From Cytidiella melzeri (lineage: Eukaryota > Basidiomycota > Agaricomycetes > Polyporales > Irpicaceae), in the NCBI GenBank assembly GCA_022592445.1, contig JABYQR010000099.1, positions 1 to 64,000 on the forward strand: 64,000 nt of DNA. Direction: 5' to 3'. Positions 1-11,277 of the stretch are shown piece by piece. The stretch's first letter is position 1; each line of letters begins with the position of its first letter. The notes below the pieces were generated by a model. The model ran no database searches. It saw only the letters and a program-made list of their open reading frames with translations, and was not told where the DNA came from. The translations under genes and the position numbers were made by a program.

Positions 1-539
1 CAAACTATTGGTAACCCTTTCTCAGAGTGAATAGTATTGTGGCATGTATTTTGATTTTATTCCTTGTTTAGAGAGCAAACAATGTCTGTAGATTGCTGTA
101 CATGTACCTGGCCAGAATTTGCCATCATGTGCCAGCAACAGTGGAGTTTGAACTTGAATCTGAGTGACGTTTTTCAGTAGCCTGGCCATGACTTGATCAA
201 GTCCACTTCAATTGACAGAATGTTTGTACCAGGATGTTGCCACAAGATAGGGCTATCCAATGGTGTATTATACGTACAGACTTATACCCATATGCAGTCT
301 GTAAAAATGAAAAACTGCATTTTGATTGCAAAAGTGATCCAATACACAGTTATAAAGGGCTGATAACAAGGCCTGTGTAATTCCATCAGCTGTATTCATT
401 GTTTTTTTATTGACACTGTTACTGTCTGTATTTTTCCATCAAACTCCTGCACTTTGGGGGACAAAAAGCTCACATCTGAAAAGGCATCAATGTGTTGGAG
501 CACACTGGAACAATTCTTCTTCATTTTCAGGAATTGTAA
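1..539 (-). repeat. Dispersed repeat R, copy 1 (reverse orientation)
   Basis: This stretch reads as the reverse complement of the repeat at 549-1050 and resembles 2640-3110 in the same orientation. All copies share a terminus reading, outward, ATTCCTGAAGAATGAAGAAG. Shared blocks include the segments around a GGGGGACA motif and around AGGGCTGATAACAA. No coding capacity is seen. The family could be the end of a DNA transposon or a non-autonomous element; I do not recognise it. Confidence 0.6.
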
Positions 540-655
540 CTACCTTCATTACAATTCCTGAAGAATGAAGAAGAATTGTTCCAGTTCACACCAGCGCATT
601 GATGCCTTTTCAGATGTGAGCTTTTTGTCCCCCAAACTGTGGGAGTTTGATGCAG
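434..655. repeat. Long imperfect palindrome at the junction of two R copies
   Basis: Positions 434-539 and 549-655 are inverted copies about 105 bp long and, by eye, about 90% identical, with only about 9 bp between them (540-548). Both arms carry the same order of blocks: ATTCCTGAA, AATTGTTCCAG, GATGCCTTTTCAGATGTGAG, TTTTTGTCCCCCAAA. The symmetry continues more weakly outward into the two R copies, so R here is a head-to-head inverted dimer. Confidence 0.75.
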
Positions 656-1050
656 TAATACAGGTGGTAATAAATTTCATAACAGTGCGGTGTAATGACC
701 TGATGGTGTTTCATTTACTTTGTTATTCACGGTACAAATGTGTGTGATGAGCTGAATGTTCCTTCAAAAATCTGTTTTTGATTTTTGTACTGAACACATG
801 TAAATGGATAGACACAAATTTGACATCATCAGATAGTCCTGCCCTTTGGCAACACACATACATCAAAATCTTCTTGAATGGACCCAAAGTTGGGGATATA
901 CAGTCAATATACTAATCAAAGCTGCTCAGACTCTGTTTGAAACCCCGCTGATCTTGTCTTTGCAGGTTATCACATGATTTGGTTGCTATCTGGTTTGTAC
1001 CAATTACTTAGTTTGCAAGCAGCTGCCGCCGCATCAGGCCAATTTTCCCT
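549..1050 (+). repeat. Dispersed repeat R, copy 2 (forward)
   Basis: This copy aligns directly with 51412-51704 plus 52331-52560. Shared blocks include the starting CCTGAAGAATGAAGAAGAAT, TTTTTGTCCCCCAAACTGTG, CATCATCAGATAGTCCTGCC and GGGGATATACAGTCAATATA. It is the uninterrupted form of the site where copy 4 carries a solo LTR. The small open frame at 565-747 is not conserved as a protein and is taken as chance. Confidence 0.7.
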
Positions 1051-1664
1051 GTTGCCAATAGCAAAACGGCCAAATGCTCAGAACTTTGTGGTATATAGAA
1101 TGGTGAATGGTCCACTCACCTTGATGTAAGCAGTACAGGCGTTGTTAACAGGGATTTCTGGCCAATTACCTTGGATGCTGTGGTTTGGGTGAGTGTTTGT
1201 TATGTGAATATACTTCGTAAGTCAGACACACCAAGTAAGCCCTTGATTGTGCAACTGACATGGTCCTCAACGTTGTGGCTTTGTAATACAATTGACTTTT
1301 TCACCTGGTGGGTTTGTATGGGTTTGCAGTTTTGATGTTGGGCAATATTGCTAACAACAGCGTAAACTGCCCCGTTGTTGAGATACAGTGAGAGAGATGG
1401 TGAAGGCGGGCGAGGTGAGGTGCACTGTGAGATACTGCAAGTCAATCAGCATGCTGATCAGATTGCTTCACAAGTTGGCCCGAGCTTGCAGTTCCATGTC
1501 AAGGTTAGGCGCCATCAATGAAAGCTTGACTTGTGATTCTTGCCCTCCCTCTCTGCCTCTCTCTGACTCCCACCTTCTCACTCTCGCACTCTTTCTTGCT
1601 CTCCCACCTCCCCTTGGTTCATGTTGCACAAGAGGGTAGTGTACCATCCTGTGTAATGTGCCGT
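1051..1664. other. No recognisable gene
   Basis: About 600 bp without a supportable gene. A pyrimidine-rich run (CTCTCTGACTCCC type) lies near 1540-1615. The last five bases, 1660-1664 (GCCGT), are the left target duplication of the following solo LTR. Confidence 0.5.
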
Positions 1665-2405
1665 TGTCATGGAGACGAAGCTCGACGCAACTAAAAGGGA
1701 CATGATGTGGAAGACGACAAAGAGGTGGTGGCAGGCTTGAAGCACAATGCTCTCACCAGCTATCAAACTTTATGCAAGTTGCTAGCCCAGTAAAGACCAA
1801 GTTATTATTGTTACTACCAGCTATGTAGTACAAGAGGGGGTTGCTTACCCAGCCCAGTAAAGACCAAGAGGTCGAGATGGGGGCTAGGAGCGTACATGCA
1901 GCATCTTATATAGACTTCAGGGACCTGCACACAGACCATGTTGAGGGCAGGCTTTGCAAGAAGCCGTGTGAACAAAGAACAAAAGAACTACCTAAATTGT
2001 CTAGACTTTGCCAAGAACTCTACTCGTGAGAGAATCTATCTAAAAGGAGACCAACTATTGTATTCCATTCCCACACCTGTGAGAACATCCTTCCATAAAG
2101 AGAACAATAGGGAAAGAACAAAAGGAGTCCATGTGGACGTCATTTATGACATCAAACCCTAGCTATGGGCTGAGCCATGTGGTTGTAGCCATGTGGTCTT
2201 ACTTAAGCTAATTCACATGCCAGTGTGATGTAGTAGCAAGTAACGTGACTGTGTGGAGCATCTAAGCCACGTGATATGGGCGCTTAATAGACGTGCAAAG
2301 GAGTTTGTGCAGAGAAGGTTGCAACTGAGCTGCAGCCCGGAGTTTTAAAGGTAAAAACAAGAGGTAAATTGCAAAAATTAAGGGTTAGTCGGGCCATCCA
2401 CGACA
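1665..2405 (-). mobile_element. Solo LTR, family LTR-A, with 5-bp target duplication
   Basis: The element is 741 bp and bounded by TGTCATGG and CCACGACA. It is flanked by perfect direct repeats GCCGT (1660-1664 and 2406-2410). It is homologous to the LTRs of the chromovirus at 34212-34901 and 41047-41738 and to the solo LTR at 48397-49155. Sense strand is minus, inferred from those LTRs. It carries two copies of an 18-bp word, AGCCCAGTAAAGACCAAG (1784-1801 and 1851-1868), of which the full-length element's LTRs keep one. The internal region was presumably lost by LTR-LTR recombination. Confidence 0.9.
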
Positions 2406-2639
2406 GCCGTGTTCTACACTACGCACCCAATTATACCTTAAAGAACCACCCTGGTATGGTTCAGCAATAACATAATCACTTGTAACCCTGCTCCTGAAGT
2501 TTACTACTATTTTATCCAGATTATTTAACATAGTTCAACACCATTAAGAGCAAGATGCATGTCAAACAATCTTTATCTCCATGCTTTAAAAGTGATATTT
2601 CATGCAATCTTCAGGAATTGTACTTGCCGCTTGCCGGCG

Positions 2640-3110
2640 TTGCTAACACTAGTCATTACACACATCAAAAATGGTATTGATGGGAGTAACAAAAGGGATC
2701 AGCTGAATTTCAATCTAAATCTCAGCAAGGGGTTCCAGTAATGTGGCCATAACTTCCTCAATTCTTCTCTTAATTGGAGTATTTTGTAACTAGCCCATTG
2801 GCAAGAGATAGATCTATCCTATTGTGCTTAATTTGTACCCATATGTGCCCATTTTCCAGCTGTGAAATTTAAAAACTGTATTTTTGATTGGAACATGTGA
2901 TCTATCACAAACTTTTGAAGGGCTGGTAACAAAGCTCATGTAGTCCTATCAATTCGATTCATTTCACCAATCCAGAAACTGTTATTGAGTGTATTGCCCA
3001 TCAAATTCCCACACTTTGGGGGACAGTCACGTCACATTTATGTGGATATCAAAGTAGTTGCCTGCACTGGAACAATTCTACTTCATTCTTCAGGAACCAT
3101 TATTTTTCTG
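2640..3110 (-). repeat. Dispersed repeat R, copy 3 (diverged, reverse orientation)
   Basis: This resembles 100-535 in the same order: a ...TTGATTGG/TTGATTGC... block, AGGGCTGGTAACAA against AGGGCTGATAACAA, ACTTTGGGGGACA, and the terminal GGAACAATTCTACTTCATTC block followed by TTCAGGAA. It is more diverged than copies 1, 2 and 4, so probably older. Confidence 0.5.
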
Positions 3111-3679
3111 TGAATAGCTTCTGTGATGAATAATGTATAGTATGTGGGTGTTTTGTCTTCACTGGAGCACACATTCATTCAGGAAAGGAAAAGGACTGTG
3201 CTGTATTGTTTAAAGTGCAACAACGGGTGTAATTACCGGACTTGAACCAATTTGTGGAGTGGAGCATAGAGATAAAGCTTGTTTGATGTACGTCTTCTTT
3301 GTAATGTTGTTCAACTATGCTAAACAAGCTAGATGCCAATTGGGTAAGCTGCAGGAGCAGGGTGACAATTAATTATGGGACTGGACTGAAATATGTACTT
3401 GTAACAGTGATTTTGTTCCTTGTCAGAACCTTGCCAAGTAATCTGGTCATGAATATTGACTGTAGTAAGGGCATTTGGTATTGATGACACCTTTGACAAG
3501 CAGCTTAATCTGGAATTAAGTGACTAGACCACAATTGATAAGTTTGATTGCAGAAAAAGAAGTGATACATTGATAAAGGTAGTCACCATTGGTAGCAAGG
3601 GGCTTCATATATCTTATCATTAATCTTGTGCAGTGTTTACTGCTGATGCTAGGAAATTACTTGCTTCAAGAATGAAAGG
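3111..3679. other. No recognisable gene
   Basis: About 570 bp, AT-rich, between an R repeat and the Gypsy-C remnant. No convincing frame, repeat or RNA is seen. Confidence 0.5.
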
Positions 3680-4616
3680 CTTGAGTGTGTCTCTTCAGAT
3701 CAACGCCGTTGAGGTTACATTCGTCTGTGTTATTTCCTCTGGACCTGTGAATGTGAGAAAGCTGTTTCGACTTTTCAGTTGAGTTCACCTCTTTTCCCTT
3801 GCCCTTGTTCCGCTTCTCATTCTTCTTCTTTCTGTTATCTGCAGCATCCACCTCCATAGGAGTGGACATATCTTTTTCTTTTGCAAAGATCTGGCCCTGC
3901 GCTTTCTCTAAATAAAACCTTCTTGTGGATGTTGAGCAAGAGGTTGAGGAACTGAGGCCAAGTTGTTGGAATTTGTTTTTCATCTTCTCCAATCATGACA
4001 AGCCTCATGTCCTTCTCAATGACGTGCTTGAGCTTGTGAATAAGCAAGTCGTCCTTGTATCCAGAAAGTTTGCCAAGCGTACAGAAACATTCCGCGTACT
4101 TGACAAAGTGCTTCTGTGCCAGATTTTTATTATTGAACAAGGCGTTAAGCTCCTTTCAATGGGGGTTTGCCTATCTTAGGCTGGCACAAAGATCCTCCTT
4201 GTCCTTGAGACAAGGAAAGATGGTTGATCTGATTTACCACATTGGTTATTGTTGTCTTGACCATATCCATGTTGTTGTCCACTCGTTGGACTTGTGTGTC
4301 TGCAGCAGACTGCAGTTAGAGGTCTTGAGCGACCTTATCGATGTATTGCTGGAGGTCATCCTCCTCCAACAACAACTGGTTGTTCCAGATTATGATCATT
4401 TGGTTCATCATGTTATGAACTATAGCAGAGGTAGTTTGTTCTTCAATTGTACAAGTAAAAGCCCTTTGGGCTGTGTTGAGACCGTGAAAGATGTGCTGCT
4501 CAAAGTTCTCAACAGAAGGGTTGTAAACTTGGCGTAATCTTGCCAAGAGGAGCTGAGTGGGTAAGGTTGGCAGCAGCGGGGAAAGCACTGGATCCGGCAG
4601 TGGATTGAGAGGCCAT
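3680..4616 (-). pseudogene. gag: Gypsy-C gag pseudogene
   Basis: On the minus strand this matches the gag of Gypsy-B (47706-49921) in order: the N-terminus MASQSTAGSSA, NPSVENFEQHIFHGLNTAQR, IVHNMMNQM, then DMRLVMIGEDEKQIPTTWP and a Lys-rich tail with TPMEVDAADN and NTDECNLNG. The frame is broken by several indels (near 4530, 3900 and 3700). The central gag part, from after the GxPP motif to just before KELNALFN, is deleted at about 4170, removing some 250 bp relative to Gypsy-B. No protease or reverse transcriptase follows on this side, so only a 5' fragment of the element remains. Confidence 0.8.
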
Positions 4617-4820
4617 TGCTTCTAATTTTTCAGTTAGCAAAGGATAAGTGAAATACTATTTCTAGTATAAGAGGAAGAGAAACACCACTTTTCACGCATT
4701 GAACTCTTGTCAGAGTTGTTTTCACACATTAAATCCTTTTTGGGAAGTTGTTAACAAGTAAAATGAGGCTTGTCAGCCCATACATTTTATTCCATTTCTG
4801 CATAAATAAAGGTGTTCATG

Positions 4821-5564
4821 TCAAACAGCCCTTCTAGTAGCTCTAGGATATACCCCCATCTCCAATGAATCCGCAAAACTTATACTACCTAAACTCTTCA
4901 TGTCCTTTTTCAACATCCTCCATTCCCTATTTGACATCTTGTCCGTGTGATTCTCCTTAAACCACTGTTTGATCATGAAAACACAACCAATCAGTAGCTG
5001 GGCTTTTTCTTGACAATTGTTAAGCTGGTGATTAGAAGATTGCCCACCACTCGCAAAAGATGTGTCCAACTTTTTGAGCACAGGCTCAAGCTGTTGACAG
5101 GCTGCTGTGACCATTGGTTTGAACTCCTGTTGACAAAGCAGAAGCTTTGTCTTTCGGAAGTGGAGGTTGGTGGGGAGAGGAGTGGGAGTGGGAACGTAAG
5201 TGTGTTTGTTGCGCTCCTCGATACACTGAAAAAGGGTAAGCTTTTCAGCTTTTTCCTTCTCCTGCTTCTCAATCCAGTTGAGATGGCTGAGTTGAGACAT
5301 GAGATGGGAGACCTTGCTCATGCGAGCTTGATCTTCCTCATGCTTGATGGTGGTACGAGCTTGCTCCCCAAGATCAATCCTCTTGATAAGAGGCTTGTTA
5401 CCGGGATACTTGGGCCAGCGAGGCTTGCCAGCATCTTTGAACTTGTTGGGTGTCTCTTTCAAGATGGTAAGGCATTCCTGAAGTCCAGTGGCTTTATTGC
5501 AGACAGGGATGGAGTAAGGGGTCTTGCGCCCAGACCTGACAGCGACACATCAGGAAAGAGGCAT
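4821..5564 (-). pseudogene. Gypsy-C ORF0 pseudogene (upstream of gag)
   Basis: An almost complete frame (about 247 codons, MPLS start at 5564) has one early TGA; the long open part begins at 5462. It lies just upstream of the gag remnant, as ORF0 does in Gypsy-A and Gypsy-B. Its C-terminal half is clearly homologous to Gypsy-B ORF0: LHFRKTKLLL, QLEPVLKKLDTSF, SGGQSSNHQLN, KAQLLIGCVFMI, then NREWRMLKKDMKSLGSISF. The N-terminal half is basic with KPRWPKYPGNKP. No known domain is recognised. A frameshift or truncation after the ISF motif replaces the expected C-terminus. Confidence 0.7.
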
Positions 5565-6111
5565 GGTGAACTGTGTGATGATGTATAATGAGCTTGTCAG
5601 CTCAGTAGCATACAAAACCAAATCTCCATAAAGAAAAGGCTCTGTGTGTGTGGGGGGTAGTGCCGGCGTTGGCCTCGACTCTCTCTCCAGGTCCGGTGAT
5701 GAAAGGATCTCCATCACAGTTCCACCTGTGCAGCAAATGGTTGGCGGATCAGTATCACACTGACCCTAAGTCTGGCCAGAACAAGTTACCCGTCTTTGTG
5801 CCTAGACACTCGTGGGTTTCTAGTCCTGTTGTCTAGCTCTTATGACACCAGACTCCACTATTACCTGAGGGGCGGCACACTCTCATCTTGCTGGCATGAG
5901 GCCAACTCCTGCTCTGATCAGCTCTAGGAGTGTCGGGCAAGAGGAACGCAAAGCCTAGACACATCTAACACTTAGAGTTTATGGTCCGGCTACCTCTATT
6001 TCTGAAGGATTTTTAAAGCAGTCCACGCACAGGCACAAGACCTAGAAGAATGGGGAAAGAAATCTCCAGCACATCCAGAGACGTGAGGCAGTAGGGGCAG
6101 TCTTATCCAGA
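5565..6111. other. Probable Gypsy-C leader or unknown sequence
   Basis: About 550 bp upstream (minus-strand sense) of Gypsy-C ORF0. By position it could include the leader of that element, but no LTR edge or primer-binding site could be placed. The open frame at 5648-5836 has no recognisable product. Confidence 0.35.
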
Positions 6112-6771
6112 TGTAACAGTTAAGGTTACACTCACCAGATAAGTGTTGAACTTGAGGGGGAGATAGTGAGATAGAGAGTAGAGTGTTGGTAAGAGTGAGT
6201 ACTGGGGGGTATGAAGTAGTCCCTGATCAACACAGTGGAGAAGACTGAGGGGATATGCCCTCAGTAGTGCCTCTATATATACATGAAGGGGAGGACCCCA
6301 GGTACTACCCTAAGACCCCTAATACCTACATGAGTAGGCAAAGTAATCTATCTTACTAAGCATGCCCTATGCCCTAGTGGTGCCACTTCAATAATCAACT
6401 AATAGCAATTGTTCCCATCACCTGACCCCATGACCCAGTCCTAAGGCTAGACTTGTTCTAGCTTGTTCTAAGACAAGGCTATACTTTTCCAGAAGGTTCT
6501 AAGAACTATGACATCATCTACTAGAATGTTCAATACTGTGACATCATAGTTCCAGCATGTTCCACAAGGTTCCAGAGAGTTCTATCATGTGATACACAGA
6601 TAAGGAAAGGAGTGCATCAGCACATCAGAGACACAGAGCGCATCAATCAATAGGCGCTGAATTAAGCGCTGGATAAGCACCTAAATAGACGCCGGATAAG
6701 TGCCTAAATAATTCCAATGATACCGTTGCCTGGTAAGGCAATTCTTGTAGAAACATTGAACATCTGTGACA
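6112..6771 (-). mobile_element. LTR of family LTR-F, no target duplication
   Basis: The 660-bp element runs from TGTAACAG to CTGTGACA and is the reverse complement of the LTR at 7581-8252; it is also the same family and orientation as 61798-62488. A TATA-like run lies near 6270. In the better-oriented copy (7581-8252) the TATA run reads on the plus strand, so sense here is minus. Flanks (CCAGA left, GACAG right) do not match, so one end may be rearranged or this may be an LTR of a larger lost element. Confidence 0.75.
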
Positions 6772-7334
6772 GACAGCAATTGCACGGCATAGACCATCAC
6801 TCGACTTTGTGTGTAGTTACACCAAGGGGTTCTGACTTGACAACTTGTCTCTTGACAATAGTCGGTCTTAACATTTGGATAGACTCTTCTGGGTCTACCC
6901 CGCGCACCAAGAAGATCAACTCGATTGGAAATGACTGCAGTCTTGCTGCAATCCCTTATCATCCTCGCTAGCCTTACCCTGGATGGGAAGCAGCACTTAG
7001 GTACATCAGAGATCAAAAGTGTATGACAGTAGGAGCCAAAACATCACTCCCCTGTTACGGAAAGCCACACCTTCTTTACCAGAAGAAACATGACGTCTAC
7101 CTTGGCCACAACAACAGGTGGGAACATTGCACAGCTGATATTTGTCCCAATAGTAAACTAGCAAACCAAACAGTAAGGCCACCACACCCAGCTTTTGAAT
7201 TTGTGGACGTTGCCCAAGTTGAGTGACACTTGCGAGAAGCCCAAAGACACAACAAGAGATGAGCAGAAGCACCATCTGCTAGTAACACACCACCACTATT
7301 GTTAGAAGAATTTACAGTAGCATCAAAGCCAACC

Positions 7335-9330
7335 ATGAGTACTCCCAAAGAAGCAACACAAACAGAAGGTACCATGCAACCAGCAACAGATACCGTTACC
7401 CAAGCACCAAAAACTGGAAGACAACAAAGGCCATTCACACCATTCACCACTCCTTATGACAACAACTCCTTGGCAACAGATCCACATCAACCCCTCTTGT
7501 GACCCTATGAGAGGGAAGTTTATGAGGAGAGGAGACAATCAGATCTTTTTGACCCCAAGTACCCCTTTAACAGATTCTCTTGTCACAGATTTTCAATGTT
7601 TCTACAAGACTTGCCTTCCCAGGCAACGGTATTATTAGGAATATTTAAGCGCTTGTCAAGCGCTTATCTGGCGTCTATTTAGGCGCTTATCTGGCGCTTA
7701 TCAGGTGCTTATTCCAGCGTTTATTCTTACTGCCTATCAATTGATGCGCTGATGCGCCTCCTGTCTCTGATGCACTGATGCGCTCCTTTCCTTATCTGTG
7801 TATCACATGATAGAACTCTCTGGAACCTTGTGGAACATGCTGGAACTATGATGTCATAGTTCTTAGAACCTTCTGGAAAAGTCTAGCCTTGTCTTAGAAC
7901 AAGCTAGAACAAGTCTAGCCTTGTAACTGGGTCATGGGGTCAGGTCATGGGGACAATTGCTATTGGTTGATTATTGAAGTGGCACCACTAGGGCATAGGG
8001 CATGCTTAGTAAGGTAGATTACTTCGCTTACTCATGTAGGTATTAGGGGTCTTAGGGTAGTACCTGGGGTCCTCCCCTTCATGTATATATAGAGGCACTC
8101 CTGGGGGCATATCCCCTCAGTCTTATCTACTCTGTTGATCAAGGACTACTTCGTACTCCCCAGTACACACTATCACCACACTCTACTCTCTATCTCACTA
8201 TCTCCCCTTCAAGTTTAACAACTATCTGGTGAGTGTAACCCTTACTGTTACATCTCTGTCACTCCAACAAATGACCAAGCACCACCTGAGAGCGAGTGGG
8301 AGAAGCTCAAACTCCGTGATCCCCAAAACTTTGATGGCAGGGCCGAGAAGTTTGACGAATGGTGGACCAACATGTTGATGTACATCAGGACGCAGCCTAA
8401 GCAATTTACTCTAGCCATGCACAAGATTGTTTGTGTACTCACTTCCATGAACGGAGGAACAGCTGGACCATGGGCTATGCTAAAGAAGAAACAATACCTG
8501 ATGACAGACTTCCCACACCGGAGAGAAATCTGCAAAGAAGTCCTAATGTTTTTCAAGATAAAGGACTTAGAGACCATGAATTGGCCAAGCTTGAAAGAGA
8601 AAACTAGGGTTCACAAACAATCCAAAAATACAACATTGACTTCTCCGTATTGCTGGGCCAGTACGGCGAGAACCGAGACAAATTAGTGGTAATGGCTTGG
8701 TACAAGCGCGGACTCAATGGAGCCTCCTTAACGCCCTCCATAATCTCCACCATCAACCAGAGAACCTCAGAGAAATGATGATAGAAGCACTCCGGCTAGA
8801 AACAAACCGACAACTTCTAACACTTGATCTGGCTGCTCATAATGGCCGTGGCAAGAGTGAAGGGGGGAATCAATCCACTCAAACTCACTACTCCAACAAC
8901 AACCAAGCCACCGCAAGAGTCATGAGTGCAGCAGATTGTGAGCGTCATTTCAAAGACAACCTATGTTTCAGGTGCCACCAACCAGGTCACAAAGCTAACA
9001 ACCTCTCTTTCCATGCCAACTACAGGCCAAAGCAACGTGCGTGGCCTCGAGCGCAGAACCCACTGCCTGCATTCCAAACTACAATAGTGGTTGAAGGAGA
9101 AAAACCTAGCATCAACACAGTCAAAACGAGAAGGAAGGAGGCTGGTCAAGAGAATGCTGGAGGAGTTATCCGCCGCACATATATTGGCGTGGAAAGCGAT
9201 ACAGGAGGAGCAAGCACGGCTCACCAAGGCATTTGTCATTGATACAGAGGGGAGTTGGCCCAGCAAGGTTTGGGAACTGCTGGATCACAGGCAAGAGCTA
9301 TTTGGCATCTTCAAAAATATAAGGGTCTAG
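7335..9330 (+). pseudogene. gag: Gypsy-D gag pseudogene, interrupted by a solo LTR
   Basis: A gypsy-type gag starts at MSTPKEATQTEG (7335). It is open up to one TGA near 7500 and continues to PFNRFS at the LTR insertion. Beyond the LTR the same frame resumes at VTPTNDQ and carries the capsid-like segment FDGRAEKFDEWWTNMLMYI. Frameshifts follow near 8600 and 8690, then EALRLETNRQLLTLDLAAHN. A CCHC-like knuckle CFRCHQPGHKANN lacks its last cysteine. The tail near 9170-9330 is in another frame. No protease or polymerase is seen downstream, so the element is a 5' fragment. Confidence 0.75.
7581..8252 (+). mobile_element. Solo LTR, family LTR-F, inserted in Gypsy-D gag
   Basis: The 672-bp element runs from TGTCACAG to CTGTTACA and is flanked by perfect 5-bp repeats TCTCT (7576-7580 and 8253-8257). 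Removing the LTR and one TCTCT rejoins the surrounding gag frame without a stop, which shows a clean insertion in coding sequence. A TATATATAGAGGC run at about 8089-8101 is followed by pyrimidine-rich sequence, as expected for an LTR promoter reading to the right. Confidence 0.9.
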
Positions 9331-11275
9331 AAGAAAGAATCAAAAGTATAAGATTTATGTTGTTGTATTCAATCCACAACACTTTCCTTGAGAAAGTCCT
9401 GGGGATTGCTAATGGAAAAGTTGATTGTGAGTAAATGTTTTCCACAAGTGATTCAAGACGAGTATGACCACTTGCAACTTTGACTTCTACCAGTCGGTAT
9501 GATACGACGAAAACATGATGGTGCATGTAAGAAACACCACGAAGTATAGGAGAGTCCACAATCTCCGCAATACCAAAAGTAAAAGTGGACGACATGCCTC
9601 AAGAAATTCTACAGCTACAAAAAGCAGTGATTTCTAATTCCAGGACTGACTGACATGCGCCAACACAAAGGTCCTAGGCCTCTAAGTCACAAGCTTAGAG
9701 TGCCACTCAACACTACCCTCCTATTGTACTACTCTGCTGATCTACCACTTGTACAAGTGGGAGCTTGTTCCTCCACCACCAGGTTTTACACTGCATGTTA
9801 GGCAGATTCTGTGTAATGCACGACTCCTTAAAGTTGAGAACCACCAAGGGTGGCTTAAGTATTCTGCTGGGTTGGGAGTGCATACGCAAGGGGCAAGTAG
9901 GTGAGGGAATTAGCTGTAGAAGATCAGTTGGAAATATTGTATTCGAAGCTGAGGCAGTCAAGCAGTACAACTCTACTACTATTATGTGGCCAAACAAAGT
10001 AAAGTAGAGAAATCTACTTATAAGAAAGCTTGGGGGTGCTGTTTGATTGATGTTGTTGAGAATGTGGATGTAGTTAAGCTAAAAGCCGGGGCTCACAACC
10101 TAACAAAGTGGATGTGGTGTGCGAGGGGTAGAGACTGTTAAGCTTTGAAGATAAGTCTTATTATTATTGCTGCTTCAGCAGCTCTGCTTATATACATGTT
10201 TGTATCTACTCATGTAAGCAACTACTATGCATGTCTACTTCAGCTATTCTACTGTATTACTAAGTGCATGACTCATGCTATGAATGTATGACTCAGTGTA
10301 TAACTAGGCTCATCACTTGTACCAGAGGCATACATAATGAGTAAAATGACTCATGCTAGTACTTGTCCTCAGACGTATGCTTTAGGCGTCCTCTGGAGTT
10401 GTACTACGTGCTTTCCATGTCATTTCCTATGCTACTAGAGCACAGGCATACATATATGTGCAGTATCCCTATAGTGCTATACTACTTAGTCTACACAGCC
10501 CATATCTGTACGTCCCAGCTAATGTGATGGTTTAATACTAGAGTTACCATATACAGCTGCATAATTCCCTTATCAAGATTGTGGGAACTCTGCTACCTTG
10601 AAATGTCCTTGTAACAAGGCATGGGAGACTACATTATATATTATGTAGTTTTAACAAGTCAGAGAGAGAAACAGATGTTGGGTGAGATTTTCCCAGTCCA
10701 ATTACAGTGGTGCGGAGTGTGGAGTTATGACGTGTTTGTCGAATTCGGATTGCAGTTGCAGGGATTGTAGTCATGGTTGACCAAGTTGTGTAATTCTTGA
10801 CCAGTAGGTGGTGGTAGCAGGTAATGGCAATGTTAGTAGTAGTGGTACTGGTGCTGGCAGCTGTTGTTGTCGTCAAATGTGGTGGTGACAGTGGTGGTGA
10901 TGCTTGTTGCAAATCAATAACTTGAACAGTCGTGCAAGTGTAGTATTAGGCGCCCTAAAGGTGCTTTGGATGGCAATTTCTAGAACAAATGAAGATTACT
11001 TTTCTGTGTAAATTTGCTGAAGCTGCACAGCTGCAGTAATAGCTGACTAAACGTCCTTTGCAAGTGTTATATAATAATGATTCACAATATAGTACTACAT
11101 TACTACTGCTACCTGCTTTTACATTGAGTTTAGTTAACAGGACTTTATCTTTATAATACTTTTACATTTGCTCGCCGCACCCCCTTTGCAGTACAACGTA
11201 AACACCTGCCTTGTACGGATAACAATATAATATCTGGCGCGCAAGATAATCTCCCGTGGTGCAATATAAAAAGGA
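9331..11275. other. Gene-poor stretch, no supportable gene
   Basis: Nearly 2 kb between the Gypsy-D remnant and the DNA transposon. There are only short frames with no recognisable product. A GTG/GTT-rich low-complexity stretch lies at about 10800-10910 and gives a spurious Thr-rich minus-strand frame. Parts may be decayed retroelement sequence but nothing can be assigned. Confidence 0.5.
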
Positions 11276-11277
11276 TA

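Noticed and set aside
5010..5588. 192-codon plus-strand frame
   Set aside because: Antisense to Gypsy-C ORF0, whose minus-strand protein has clear homology to Gypsy-B.
10634..10912. Thr-rich minus-strand peptide
   Set aside because: Produced by a GTG/GTT-type low-complexity tract.
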